Source of the DNA: a virus
Length of the DNA: 64,000 bases
IMG/VR virus record: IMGVR_UViG_3300042430_000857
Coordinates: 1 to 64,000 of that record
Reading direction: 5' to 3' (one strand)
Shown here piece after piece: positions 9,801 to 17,506 of this stretch; the first letter of the stretch is position 1; every line of letters starts with the position of its first letter. Below the pieces are notes generated by a model. The model saw only the letters and a program-made list of their open reading frames with translations, had not been told where the DNA came from and did not search any database. The position numbers and the translations under genes are program-made.

Positions 9801-10660
9801 CTGATTCTTGTTAATTGATCTTGTCCCTGTAAATCACCATCGTCCATAACAAAACTATGTCCACCGGTTCTGCCAATCATTGTTAGTTTACTAGGGTCAG
9901 TTGATCCAGTGGCTGCGGCTTTGATATTACTATTATTATAACCTCCTTGAAATATCGGACCGCCCGGAGTGCTCATACCAAATACTCTACTCGGAGTTTC
10001 TCGTTGAGCACTACTACTAATAACTCCGCGTGCATTGTCTCTGATTAGACCTTGTTGAAATAAAATTGCAGCTTGATAACTATGAACTGGTTTAGGATCA
10101 GTTACTATCGTACCGCTATTAGCAAGATTGGGATTAGTAGAGTTTACTTCTCCAGTTGGTAATCTGTCAGCTCCTCCATATGTTTTAGCTTCTCCATCAT
10201 TAGGAACAATTACTTTACTACTACCTATAGCTGGAGTCATACTTAATAAACCAATTTGAGGTATACATCCTATATAATAACCCTGTTCTGGTTCACCATT
10301 AATGAATATACAAAGAACTTGAGTTCCTATATCTGGTGCACTTGCCCAGAATCCATAACTCTGAGGATTTCCTACGAATTTACCATATCCATCGGTTGTT
10401 GATCCTGATCCTGCTACTCCACTTACTCCTGATAAACCACAAAATGGGCTAAGATAGTTAACTTTAATCCAACTTCCTCCATCATTTGGTGAACTAGATG
10501 AACTTAGTTTTGCAATATATACGTATACTGCCCCACTATGAGTGGGATCAACATTGTTCTTAACAATTCCAATAACTGGTTCTTTAATTAAAGTTGATTG
10601 TCCGCCACGATCACTTTCAAAGTTTGCTGGGGTGCCTTCTTTTGGTGCATCTATTGCCAT
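6875..10660 (-). CDS. gp5: Baseplate hub/spike protein, gp5-like, without the lysozyme domain
   Basis: A 1261-aa central spike protein. Residues 1-140 form an OB-fold-like domain (EPVIGIVKNNVDPTHSGAVYVYIA, later GTQVLCIFINGEPEQGYYIGCI), as in gp5 and VgrG proteins. Residues 265-420 hold the path to a beta-helix, including HSFVMDDGD, RIRTSSGHMIMMNDS and repeated octads such as NLHADRDLNLHADRNF. Those resemble the VXG-type repeats of the gp5 needle. No lysozyme domain is recognisable, although T4 gp5 carries one. The rest is very long: a Pro/Ser/Thr linker, then a 300-residue Gly/Ala/Val-rich stretch with recurring TGVVNGV-type motifs, a coiled-coil candidate (KIKDLEEQIRQNIALINKEQRENAG) and a Ser/Thr tail. 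The hub role is well supported; the C-terminal function is unknown. Confidence 0.85.
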   Translation of the reverse strand: MAIDAPKEGTPANFESDRGGQSTLIKEPVIGIVKNNVDPTHSGAVYVYIAKLSSSSSPNDGGSWIKVNYLSPFCGLSGVSGVAGSGSTTDGYGKFVGNPQSYGFWASAPDIGTQVLCIFINGEPEQGYYIGCIPQIGLLSMTPAIGSSKVIVPNDGEAKTYGGADRLPTGEVNSTNPNLANSGTIVTDPKPVHSYQAAILFQQGLIRDNARGVISSSAQRETPSRVFGMSTPGGPIFQGGYNNSNIKAAATGSTDPSKLTMIGRTGGHSFVMDDGDLQGQDQLTRIRTSSGHMIMMNDSSQSLFIIHANGQSWIELGKEGTVDMYASNSVNIRTQGDLNLHADRDLNLHADRNFTLYGKNLNMESDNDMNIRSGANFSQYASTSYTVKSGSDLALFGGGSTSLAGSGSTYINGKKIYLNSGNSGTTPAEVPVIPKVNHPDTTYSTEKGWMYPSPHALLSVTSRAPTHMPWIASGKGVDVSVSSSTNSSLPTTTPAVAQVNNESASVPTRPTNPATINTVTTPTGFDNSVEGINAQTLRALVGQNAESNSTKAAGGPPARAIKGTGTSATVSPVSLMFGLNLTITEGDITVTPYSAPADTKRGEGILDGPGGLTLEQACGPGMAIKPGSKDLLQTRLAQGMPMDKAIQGLVTGNLGATDPIKLLTDGKVQTQIIAGSLNNAANSLVNSGILTGAESAGQAGGLVLAASNFGVNAVTGVVNGVLGTVTGIAQGVTNVVTGTIGAVTNIASGISSGVSKISDMMAGGKFAGQLSDSISNGVTGLANSIKGAISTSVDSLGKSLAGLVTGLESTLRGAFKTVEASFKNLTANTPNILGGKGNASSVTDLTTPGAKYQSSQAALDIAQSKFDDARTAYRNNPDDINSIALSSAESALSDARKKTAGASLDIITGGVDSVISGVSNVVKSATSTVSNLFTGPATTLNSGINALPGGSGSMVNTVTTDSGTNIVNNVKNSITSAASTGAVAGAAVAANSLSSPTGLVGNLVNNTTNAITGVVNGVVNTATGLVTGVIDTATNLVTGTVNAAVGLVNGVLALPGQIINSITATANGILSSIQTALASIGNMGGQIKSAIQAVETFSKTDLTSKVGTNMGDSRIPIPLTLTKSPTPQVSESGLTSNDSASDQQAKVLAKIKDLEEQIRQNIALINKEQRENAGLFTKISSSAKQSRLERDLKKANEEYQALVSNQNQAPPSQSPSTSTSEVTTTTEIDNYGNKIITTRGGGTSRFIPVAEAIARRDSTNR

Positions 10661-10726
10661 TTTATTTTCCTATTTACCATTATTTGTAATTATCACTTTT
10701 TGCCAGAAAGTCTTCATTTTATATCT

Positions 10727-13219
10727 TTATCTAAGTCTCCATGGAGTACCGTCAGCAGTAACTCCAAGTCCTTCTTTTTCTGCTGCTCGCGCCGAGGCAG
10801 CTGAGGCTGCATAATCGTAAGGCGTATTATCTGTATTTGGCGCATCAAGTGCAGCTCTATTATTGCGAGCCGTGAAAGTTCTATCATCACTTGCAAATTC
10901 TTGTCTACCAAGTTGTCCAGTAACTATGACGCCCTGAGAATTGTTTGAGGGAGAATTTTGTGCCAATTGACTTTGTGATTCTATCAAAGACGCATCTGTG
11001 GTTGCTCTCGCATCAGCCGCTATAAAATCACCAGTAGATAATGTTGGTCTAGTCGTACCATCAGTACCAGTATTAGTACCACTTGGTGTTGTAGAAGATT
11101 CTCTACCATCGGCGGAAGAATTTGAGTTTTCGGTAACTAATAAATTTGACGGGACAACTTGCATCTCTAATGTTTGAGTAAATGATCCTTTTAAAAATAA
11201 AGATGTCACATGCGATACTGTAAAAATTGTACCTTTAATATTAAAATTTCTTGTTCCTGGGCTCATTGTCAATACTTGATCGCTTACATCCATTAATCCA
11301 GTATTTAAATAATCATTAGCAGTATTAAATATAACTTGAACTAGTAATTGTCCATCAAACATTGTTGGTCCCAAATCAGCTGCTGTACCACTTAATGATT
11401 TTACTTTTGGATTTGCTTTAAATCTAGATTGAGCAACAGCATTAATTCCAGTGCTTGTTAAAATCCAATCCGGATCACCCATAATTTTCATTGTAACTTT
11501 ATAAGCATCATTTGGACTATATAATTGTGCTCTTACGTTTTCTTGCGGAACAGTTTCATTATTAATTCCAACTCCCCCTGTACCACTTTGTGAACCACCT
11601 TGATTTGCGCTTGGTATTGGTTGTTTAGCTAAACTAGTATTAGATTCCGTAATTGCATACCCAGTCTGATTAAGAGTTGAACTTTCTGGAATAAAATATA
11701 ATGCATTGTAACTAAGTTCATAATTTAAAACTTGAGTATTTTCTCCAGTTAAAAAATAGTTATAAACTTTGTGTGCACCATTAAATTTACAAAAATTTGT
11801 AACGTTATTTGACTTAATATAATATATAATATATGGTTTTATTTGATATTTTATATTAAAAGTCCAATAATTTGTCTTTTTTTCAAATGACTTAGTTGTA
11901 ACAATTGGATTTATACTAAACCATTTAAATTCTTGTTTTGATGTATTTTTAACACTGCCAGTTTCTGGTTTTTCATTGTTTAATACTTTTAAAGCATTTG
12001 AAACATAACTACTTTTAGATATAATATCATCAATGATTTGTACAATCTCAGTTCCACCTTTGAAACCAACCGATTTTATATTACTATTAAAAGTTTGTTG
12101 CTTAAACTGTTCCGCAATGTTTGATTTAGATGTATTTGATGAAGCACCTGATCCAGTATTAGTTTTAGCATCAGATTCTGACAATTTTGCCGTAGCTATC
12201 AGACCATTTGGATCAGATTTATTTTTTTCGTCCAAGAATTCTATTTCATAAGTATGTGACTGTTCAGTTTTATTTGAAGATTCTGTTAATTTTTTAGTCT
12301 GACTATTGAGTTCTGACACTAAAGATTTAGAGTTTGGACCTTTTGATCCCATAAGAACTTCACCTACAGTTGAACCATTAATATTTAGGGGATTTTGAGT
12401 TACTCCGATTATAGTTCCCAGAGAAGCTTGAGGTGCAGCTTCTTGTAATTCAATATTATATGTAGTTGAATTTCCATTTACTTTAAACTTAAAATCATTT
12501 ATGGCAACAACAACATAACGTTCTATTACACTATTGTCATCAGAAAATCCATTGCTATAGTTTTTTACAAATCCGCTCTTAGATGTTACCAAATTTCCTT
12601 GTGTATCATAACCATAATATCTAATACCTAAAATATAACGCATAAGTCTATGATTAAAGTTATCTTCAGTAACTCCTTTCATCAATGGACTTTTTTTTGA
12701 AATTTTTAACGCCAATTTTTTCAATTCTTCAGTAAAATTAAATCCATATGGTTCTATAATTTTTAATTTAATTCTAGACCCTTGAGCAACAGAGGTTGCT
12801 GCAGTATTAGGAATAGTTGTTTTGAATTCCAATGAATCAATAAAATAATCTAATCCCATTTGATTTGGGCCTGGATTGCCACTACTAGTTATGGCACGAC
12901 TATCAGCGGAACTTATTCCTCCTGATTGAGCAACAATATAATATTTTGATCTGTCTGTTGGAGTTTGTCCTGTTTCTGCATATGTATTAGCGTCTTCTGG
13001 ACTAATAGCATATAATACAATTGAATATGTATAACTACTAAAATTATTAAGTGGATTATCAGTGCGATTGTTAGAAAAATCAGAACCAGCACTATTAGTT
13101 GATTTTTGTCCTGTATTTTGTGTACTGGATGTATTACTTTGACCTGAAGTTGAGGATGGGGCCGCATTCGTACCCGATGGAGCACTGTCATCGGATGACT
13201 TATTTGAATTAAAGGTCAT
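10727..13219 (-). CDS. Baseplate hub-like structural protein (gp27-type candidate)
   Basis: An 830-aa protein with a low-complexity Ser/Asn/Thr-rich N-terminus (about residues 1-55). A domain with LDYFIDSLEFKTTIPNT and RIKLKIIEPYGFNFTEELKK (residues 145-190) follows, as seen in tail hub proteins of environmental T4-like phages. Further on are KIMGDPDWILTST (about residue 560) and FTVSHVTSLFLKGSFTQTLEM (about residues 670-690). The combination of a 'GDPDW' loop and a terminal 'G.FTQ.LE' strand is typical of hub proteins that carry the spike. It is encoded directly before the gp5-like spike, its expected partner, and only one base after gp53. The C-terminal 120 residues are again low complexity. 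The gp27 assignment is inference; a baseplate role is likely. Confidence 0.6.
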   Translation of the reverse strand: MTFNSNKSSDDSAPSGTNAAPSSTSGQSNTSSTQNTGQKSTNSAGSDFSNNRTDNPLNNFSSYTYSIVLYAISPEDANTYAETGQTPTDRSKYYIVAQSGGISSADSRAITSSGNPGPNQMGLDYFIDSLEFKTTIPNTAATSVAQGSRIKLKIIEPYGFNFTEELKKLALKISKKSPLMKGVTEDNFNHRLMRYILGIRYYGYDTQGNLVTSKSGFVKNYSNGFSDDNSVIERYVVVAINDFKFKVNGNSTTYNIELQEAAPQASLGTIIGVTQNPLNINGSTVGEVLMGSKGPNSKSLVSELNSQTKKLTESSNKTEQSHTYEIEFLDEKNKSDPNGLIATAKLSESDAKTNTGSGASSNTSKSNIAEQFKQQTFNSNIKSVGFKGGTEIVQIIDDIISKSSYVSNALKVLNNEKPETGSVKNTSKQEFKWFSINPIVTTKSFEKKTNYWTFNIKYQIKPYIIYYIKSNNVTNFCKFNGAHKVYNYFLTGENTQVLNYELSYNALYFIPESSTLNQTGYAITESNTSLAKQPIPSANQGGSQSGTGGVGINNETVPQENVRAQLYSPNDAYKVTMKIMGDPDWILTSTGINAVAQSRFKANPKVKSLSGTAADLGPTMFDGQLLVQVIFNTANDYLNTGLMDVSDQVLTMSPGTRNFNIKGTIFTVSHVTSLFLKGSFTQTLEMQVVPSNLLVTENSNSSADGRESSTTPSGTNTGTDGTTRPTLSTGDFIAADARATTDASLIESQSQLAQNSPSNNSQGVIVTGQLGRQEFASDDRTFTARNNRAALDAPNTDNTPYDYAASAASARAAEKEGLGVTADGTPWRLR

Positions 13220-13220
13220 A

Positions 13221-13520
13221 TTATAATCCTAATGAAGCAACAATTACATCTTGTTTAGGAATGTAAATAAATACACCCTGAACAAAATCAAACAATGGGT
13301 CTTTTAATTTATTTGGATTTCTTTGAGCAAACACCCACCACAATCTACTATCATTATAAAGATCACTGGCTAATAAATCAGGTCTTAAATTATAGATTGA
13401 AGTAATTTCCCAATAAACATCAGTTGGATCTGATGGTATAGGTCTGTTTATCATTACATCTAAAAATATTCCATTGACAATATCTGAATTGAAATACGGG
13501 CTAGTTTGTGGATATAACAT
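13221..13520 (-). CDS. gp53: Baseplate wedge subunit gp53
   Basis: A 99-aa protein counted from the ATG at 13520. It matches the T4 gp53 family of wedge proteins, which clamp gp6 and gp25 together. YNLRPDLLASDLYNDSRLWW, then VFAQRNPNKLKDPLFDF, and a final GVFIYIPKQDVI that looks like a LysM-type strand. A start two codons further out would have to use TTG. The ATG overlaps the upstream stop as TAATG, which implies translational coupling, so I prefer it. T4 gp53 is about twice as long; the short form is usual in marine relatives. Confidence 0.88.
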   Translation of the reverse strand: MLYPQTSPYFNSDIVNGIFLDVMINRPIPSDPTDVYWEITSIYNLRPDLLASDLYNDSRLWWVFAQRNPNKLKDPLFDFVQGVFIYIPKQDVIVASLGL

Positions 13521-15349
13521 TACCAAAGTCCTCCGCCAGTGCGTGAAAAGTTTGCAGTTCCTTTTAATAACGAACCATTTGCATACTGTTTTAAACTAAA
13601 TTGATTACTCATTGTATTTCTAGATACAATAGGTATACAAGATAGTTGAATAGTGATTTTTGCTGGTACTCTTGTTACTTCATTAATATTTTTACTAGTA
13701 ACAAATGTCGGAGGAGGAGGTAATCCACCTTTTCCAATATTACCAGCCAATGTTCGTAATCTATCTAATGGACTAAAAAAACTTGCTATTTGAGGCATAT
13801 ATGGTGCCATGTTTTGTCCACCAATAGATACACTATTGTTTGTCGGATAAGCATTAACATAATCTACATCATTTGGAAAAGTATAAGTAAAACTGGTAAT
13901 AGCCACTGGATGCATATCAAATTGATATTGTCCAAATCCAGTTAAGTAACACAATGGTGGTGGAACTCCTCTAGCTGGATTTTGATCTTGACCATAAAAC
14001 ATCTTAGTAACTGATCTAAAAAAATGTATTACTGCTAATACATAATTTGCTTCTGCGCTGTCTTGAACTGTAAAATCTCCAGTTATACTAATATTTTCAA
14101 CGCTACTATTTTTATAATTATAAACTTTATAGTTAGTATGAACTAAATCAGTCGCATTATAATTAGCAGTATATGCAAGATTTATCTGTGGACTATATGG
14201 AAAAATAACTCCATTTGTGGCCATTAAAGGTTTTAATATTCCTGGACTTGAATCTTTATACAAATAAGTTGCTCCCGGAGCCAAACTTATTCTAAAACGC
14301 CAATCTTTTGGTGATCCTATACCAGATTGTTGATTTCTAGTTGGTAACGTAGATGTACCAGTATTCTGACCAGCCTGAAGTTCTGCTATTTTATCTCCAA
14401 GTGGATCATCAGTTGCAGTTAAATCTAATGTAGCTACATATCTATCTGAACTGTCAACTGTTATTTGTTCTTCTGGAAAACCAGATTCAAAACCAGGATC
14501 AACAGACTGAAATTCTTCGTATTCAACAATTTCTCGTTGTCCAACTCCTCGTATATTTACTACAAGTCCTCCATCTGTAGTATACCCTTCAGTTGGTTGT
14601 TGATCAGTCGGAGAGTCTTCATCTGATTGAATCAATCCTTGTTCTGCTAATAGATTTAGTGCTTCGGTACTGGTCAAATCAGAAATAATAAGTTGTGGAT
14701 TTCCACCATCAATTAAACTTTGATTATATGATTCCAAAAAATTTAATTGACGTTGATTGAATACAAATACTGGTTCGTCGTTCGGTGTTGTTTTAGTAGG
14801 TTCCGCTGTGGGTCCACCGGCTGCTAGACTGTCTGCTGGTACAGGAGTATCTAATGTTGGAACAATATTAGATTCCGTGGGTATTGAAGTAAGAACTGGC
14901 GCTGGATTTGGACTTGGCTGTTTTGCGGCTGCAGATCCTGCTTCTTTTGCCTCAGCCTCTACTTGTTGTTCTGTTGGAAGAGGACTAGTAGTTTGCGGAG
15001 ACTGTTGAACTTGTCTGGCAGCCAGATTAAAATTAAAAGACTGTACACTTAAATCCGTTGCTTGACTATTTAAAGGATCCAATTCACTTCTTGTGACCTT
15101 AAGAGCATCAGTAGCCTGTTGCAACGCAACTCTTGCCTGATAAGTTTCTTCTACAGATGCATTTGATTTTTGTAGAGCATCTGCTTTTTCATATGCAAGT
15201 TTCTCGGCCTCTTCTTGAATCTTTACTTGAGTCGTAAGTTCTTTATATTTGTCACTATTTACAATATTATTGCGAGCATCATTAGCAGCCTGAGCATCTG
15301 TTTTAAATTTCAAGTATTGTGCAGTTTTTTCGGTCGGTGATGTGGCCAT
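13520..15349 (-). CDS. Tail-tube/baseplate structural protein (gp48/gp54-type candidate)
   Basis: A 609-aa protein. Residues 1-100 are a charged, Ala/Gln-rich helical stretch (probable coiled coil), followed by a Pro/Thr-rich linker. The conserved-looking part is residues 340-609: WRFRISLAPGATYLYKDS, VIFPYSPQINLAYTANYNA, a VQDSAEANYVLAVIHFFRSVTKMFYG helix and VAITSFTYTFPNDVDYV, ending in a beta-rich KITIQLSCIPIVSR segment. In this family the segment caps the tail tube or connects tube and baseplate. It is the first gene of the minus-strand baseplate operon and overlaps gp53 by one base. A GCTAAATA element lies 44 bases upstream. The structural role is firm; the gp48/gp54 equivalence is inference from context and the C-terminal pattern. 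Confidence 0.55.
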   Translation of the reverse strand: MATSPTEKTAQYLKFKTDAQAANDARNNIVNSDKYKELTTQVKIQEEAEKLAYEKADALQKSNASVEETYQARVALQQATDALKVTRSELDPLNSQATDLSVQSFNFNLAARQVQQSPQTTSPLPTEQQVEAEAKEAGSAAAKQPSPNPAPVLTSIPTESNIVPTLDTPVPADSLAAGGPTAEPTKTTPNDEPVFVFNQRQLNFLESYNQSLIDGGNPQLIISDLTSTEALNLLAEQGLIQSDEDSPTDQQPTEGYTTDGGLVVNIRGVGQREIVEYEEFQSVDPGFESGFPEEQITVDSSDRYVATLDLTATDDPLGDKIAELQAGQNTGTSTLPTRNQQSGIGSPKDWRFRISLAPGATYLYKDSSPGILKPLMATNGVIFPYSPQINLAYTANYNATDLVHTNYKVYNYKNSSVENISITGDFTVQDSAEANYVLAVIHFFRSVTKMFYGQDQNPARGVPPPLCYLTGFGQYQFDMHPVAITSFTYTFPNDVDYVNAYPTNNSVSIGGQNMAPYMPQIASFFSPLDRLRTLAGNIGKGGLPPPPTFVTSKNINEVTRVPAKITIQLSCIPIVSRNTMSNQFSLKQYANGSLLKGTANFSRTGGGLW

Positions 15350-15392
15350 ATAGTTGTCTCCGGTATTACCCTAAATAGAATACCTCTACTAC

Positions 15393-15400
15393 TATTTAGC
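15393..15400 (-). promoter_or_regulatory. Late-promoter variant GCTAAATA for the baseplate operon
   Basis: The minus strand reads GCTAAATA 44 bases ahead of the first baseplate gene. The identical octamer precedes the prohead core gene at 29880. It is a one-base variant of GATAAATA. Confidence 0.45.
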
Positions 15401-15443
15401 GTAGAATAATAGTCGTATTTTTTCACCAATCTTCCAAATTCAC

Positions 15444-15472
15444 TTGACTTACACAACATTACGTTGTATAAT
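15444..15472 (+). promoter_or_regulatory. Sigma70-type promoter for gp55
   Basis: TTGACT at 15444-15449 and a perfect TATAAT at 15467-15472, separated by 17 bases. Transcription would start near 15479, leaving a leader of about 20 bases to the ATG at 15499. It is read by the unmodified host polymerase, as expected for the gene that later supplies the late sigma factor. Confidence 0.75.
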
Positions 15473-15498
15473 TGCAACATATTAACCTTAAAGAGCAT

Positions 15499-16440
15499 AT
15501 GATCCCAATAAAAACCCCAGCAAAAAAGAACTATCTAAACAATAAAGATATTTTAAAAGAAATACATTCAAGTAAAAATTCATATTGTCAATTTGAAATA
15601 CCAGATGATCATCAATATGACTTTATTGTAGACTACGAAGATAATAATAATCTAGAACGTAGTTTAGAATATACCAGTAAACCAGAAACTATTCAAAAAG
15701 CTAAAGAAAATCGTGCCGCAAGACTGAGCCAAGTAGTTGGTCCAGATGGTGTCAAGATCAAAACAGAAAAAATTGATCCAGAAACCATTAAAACTACAGA
15801 TTTGGTCTTTAGAGTCATGACTTGGGATCATATACCAGTGGCTCCAAAACAACCAAGAAAGAATTCCAAACCAAAATCAGCAAAAGAAATCTTTGATTTT
15901 GAACCAACAGAAGATATTCTATTTGAAGATTTGGAAGACAAAGGTTTAGCAAAAGAAATGGGTCTAGATAATATGGTTCACGTTCGTTTAAACTTCCCTC
16001 CATTTCAACATTTCAAAATCAATGATAAAAATTCACTAGTTTGTGTTGGTAAAAGTCATTGGATTGGTGATTTGAAAACTGGAGATTTTTCAAAAGATCA
16101 TGGCCAAATTACAAATAAATTGGCTAACATGTACTTGAAACTATGTGAAAAGTATTCATTAAGATTCAATTGGCGTGGTTATACCTATGTAGATGAAATG
16201 CGTGGGGCAGCCATTTTACAATTAACATACGTTGGTTTACGTTTCAATGAAGCTAAATCACAAAATCCATTTGCCTACTATACAGCCGCTATTACTAATA
16301 GTTTCTGTCGTGTTCTTAATACAGAAAAACGTGTTCAAAACATTAGAGATGATATTTTGGAATCTAATGGGTTAAATCCCAGTTTCACTCGTCAACATAG
16401 TTTAGATAGCGAAAGAGAAAAAAGACGTAATATTGGTTAA
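15499..16440 (+). CDS. gp55: Late transcription sigma factor gp55
   Basis: A 313-aa T4-type late sigma factor, which redirects host RNA polymerase to late promoters. The sigma-2-like part is at about residues 205-275: ITNKLANMYLKLCEKYSLRF, WRGYTYVDEMRGAAILQL, and FNEAKSQNPFAYYTAAITN, the signature that aligns with T4 gp55. I use the ATG at 15499 because AAAGAG lies just upstream and because the frame's earlier TTG (15472) lies inside the promoter -10 box. T4 gp55 is 185 aa, so this protein has about 130 extra N-terminal residues, charged and Lys/Pro-rich. The expected partners gp33 and the sliding clamp gp45 are not in the window. The GATAAATA elements listed here are its likely targets. Confidence 0.9.
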   Translation: MIPIKTPAKKNYLNNKDILKEIHSSKNSYCQFEIPDDHQYDFIVDYEDNNNLERSLEYTSKPETIQKAKENRAARLSQVVGPDGVKIKTEKIDPETIKTTDLVFRVMTWDHIPVAPKQPRKNSKPKSAKEIFDFEPTEDILFEDLEDKGLAKEMGLDNMVHVRLNFPPFQHFKINDKNSLVCVGKSHWIGDLKTGDFSKDHGQITNKLANMYLKLCEKYSLRFNWRGYTYVDEMRGAAILQLTYVGLRFNEAKSQNPFAYYTAAITNSFCRVLNTEKRVQNIRDDILESNGLNPSFTRQHSLDSEREKRRNIG

Positions 16441-16454
16441 TCACTCCGAAAATA

Positions 16455-16483
16455 TTGATTAATCAATTTTCATACTGTATAAT
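16455..16483 (+). promoter_or_regulatory. Sigma70-type promoter for gp47-gp46
   Basis: TTGATT at 16455-16460 and TATAAT at 16478-16483 with a 17-base spacer, directly upstream of the gp47 ATG at 16490. The leader would be very short or absent. Architecture is the same as the gp55 promoter. Confidence 0.65.
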
Positions 16484-16489
16484 CACTAG

Positions 16490-17506
16490 ATGACAAATTT
16501 ATTTAAAAAAGCAGCTGCATTCACTGATATACATTGGGGTTTGAAAAACAATTCAATACAACATAATACGGATTGTACAAACTTTGTTGATTGGTTTATT
16601 GAAACTGCTAAAAAACAAAACTGTGAAACCTGTTTCTTTCTAGGTGATTGGCATCACAATCGTGCCGCTATTAACATTCAAACTCTACAGTTTAGTCTTA
16701 GAGGTCTTGAAAAGTTAAGTGCGGCATTTGATAAAATATACTTTATCGTGGGTAATCACGATATGTTTTATAGAGATAAAAGAGATACTCATTCAGTAGA
16801 ATGGGCAAAACATCTTCCAAATGTCATTATTATAGATGAATGGTTCACACAGGGAGATGTATCTATCATTCCGTGGATCGTTGGAGATGAATGGAAACGT
16901 CTTAAAAAGATGAAAGGGAAATATGTATTCTCTCATCTAGAACTTCCAAATTTCTTTATGAATGCCATGATTCAAATGCCAGATTATAAAGAAATTCAAA
17001 GTGAACATTTACATGGATATGAAGCCGTATTCAGTGGTCACTTTCATAAACGTCAAAAGAAAAATAACATTACTTATATTGGAAATGCTTTCCCTCATAA
17101 CTATAGTGATGCTGGTGATGATAAACGTGGTATGATGATGTTAGAATGGGACAAAGAACCAATGTATTTTGGTTGGCCTAATGCTCCCAAATATCGTGTA
17201 TATAATTTAAGTGATGTACTTGATGATCCAGCTGGCTTGTTATTACCTGATAGTTATGTTAAAATCAATTTAGATATTGATATCTCATTTGAAGAGGCAA
17301 GTTTCATTCGTGAAAAACTAATGCCAGAACATCATCTTAGAGAACTTACATTAATACCAATCAAACGAGATTTTACAGACAATAATCCAGATAATACAAA
17401 TACTCAATTTGAAAGTGTAGATACAATTATTCAAACACAAATTGAAAGTTTGGAAGTAGGGACATTTGACAAGAAGTTATTATTAGACATTTATAGAAAC
17501 ATATGA
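16490..17506 (+). CDS. gp47: Recombination endonuclease subunit gp47 (Mre11/SbcD-like)
   Basis: A 338-aa metallophosphoesterase that pairs with gp46 to resect DNA ends for recombination-dependent replication. Metal-binding motifs are all present: D13-I-H15, LGDWHHN at 51-57, GNHD at 88-91, SHLELP near residue 150 and GHFHKR near residue 183. Length equals T4 gp47 (339 aa). Its stop overlaps the gp46 start as ATGA, so the two subunits are translationally coupled. It follows gp55 on the same strand but has its own promoter. Confidence 0.96.
   Translation: MTNLFKKAAAFTDIHWGLKNNSIQHNTDCTNFVDWFIETAKKQNCETCFFLGDWHHNRAAINIQTLQFSLRGLEKLSAAFDKIYFIVGNHDMFYRDKRDTHSVEWAKHLPNVIIIDEWFTQGDVSIIPWIVGDEWKRLKKMKGKYVFSHLELPNFFMNAMIQMPDYKEIQSEHLHGYEAVFSGHFHKRQKKNNITYIGNAFPHNYSDAGDDKRGMMMLEWDKEPMYFGWPNAPKYRVYNLSDVLDDPAGLLLPDSYVKINLDIDISFEEASFIREKLMPEHHLRELTLIPIKRDFTDNNPDNTNTQFESVDTIIQTQIESLEVGTFDKKLLLDIYRNI

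Noticed and set aside
13521-13526. TTG start for gp53 two codons upstream
   Set aside because: The ATG at 13520 makes the common TAATG coupling with the preceding gene and needs no rare start.
15472-15498. A TTG start nine codons upstream for gp55
   Set aside because: The TTG overlaps the last base of the TATAAT box and would lie upstream of the transcript start. The ATG at 15499 has AAAGAG just upstream.
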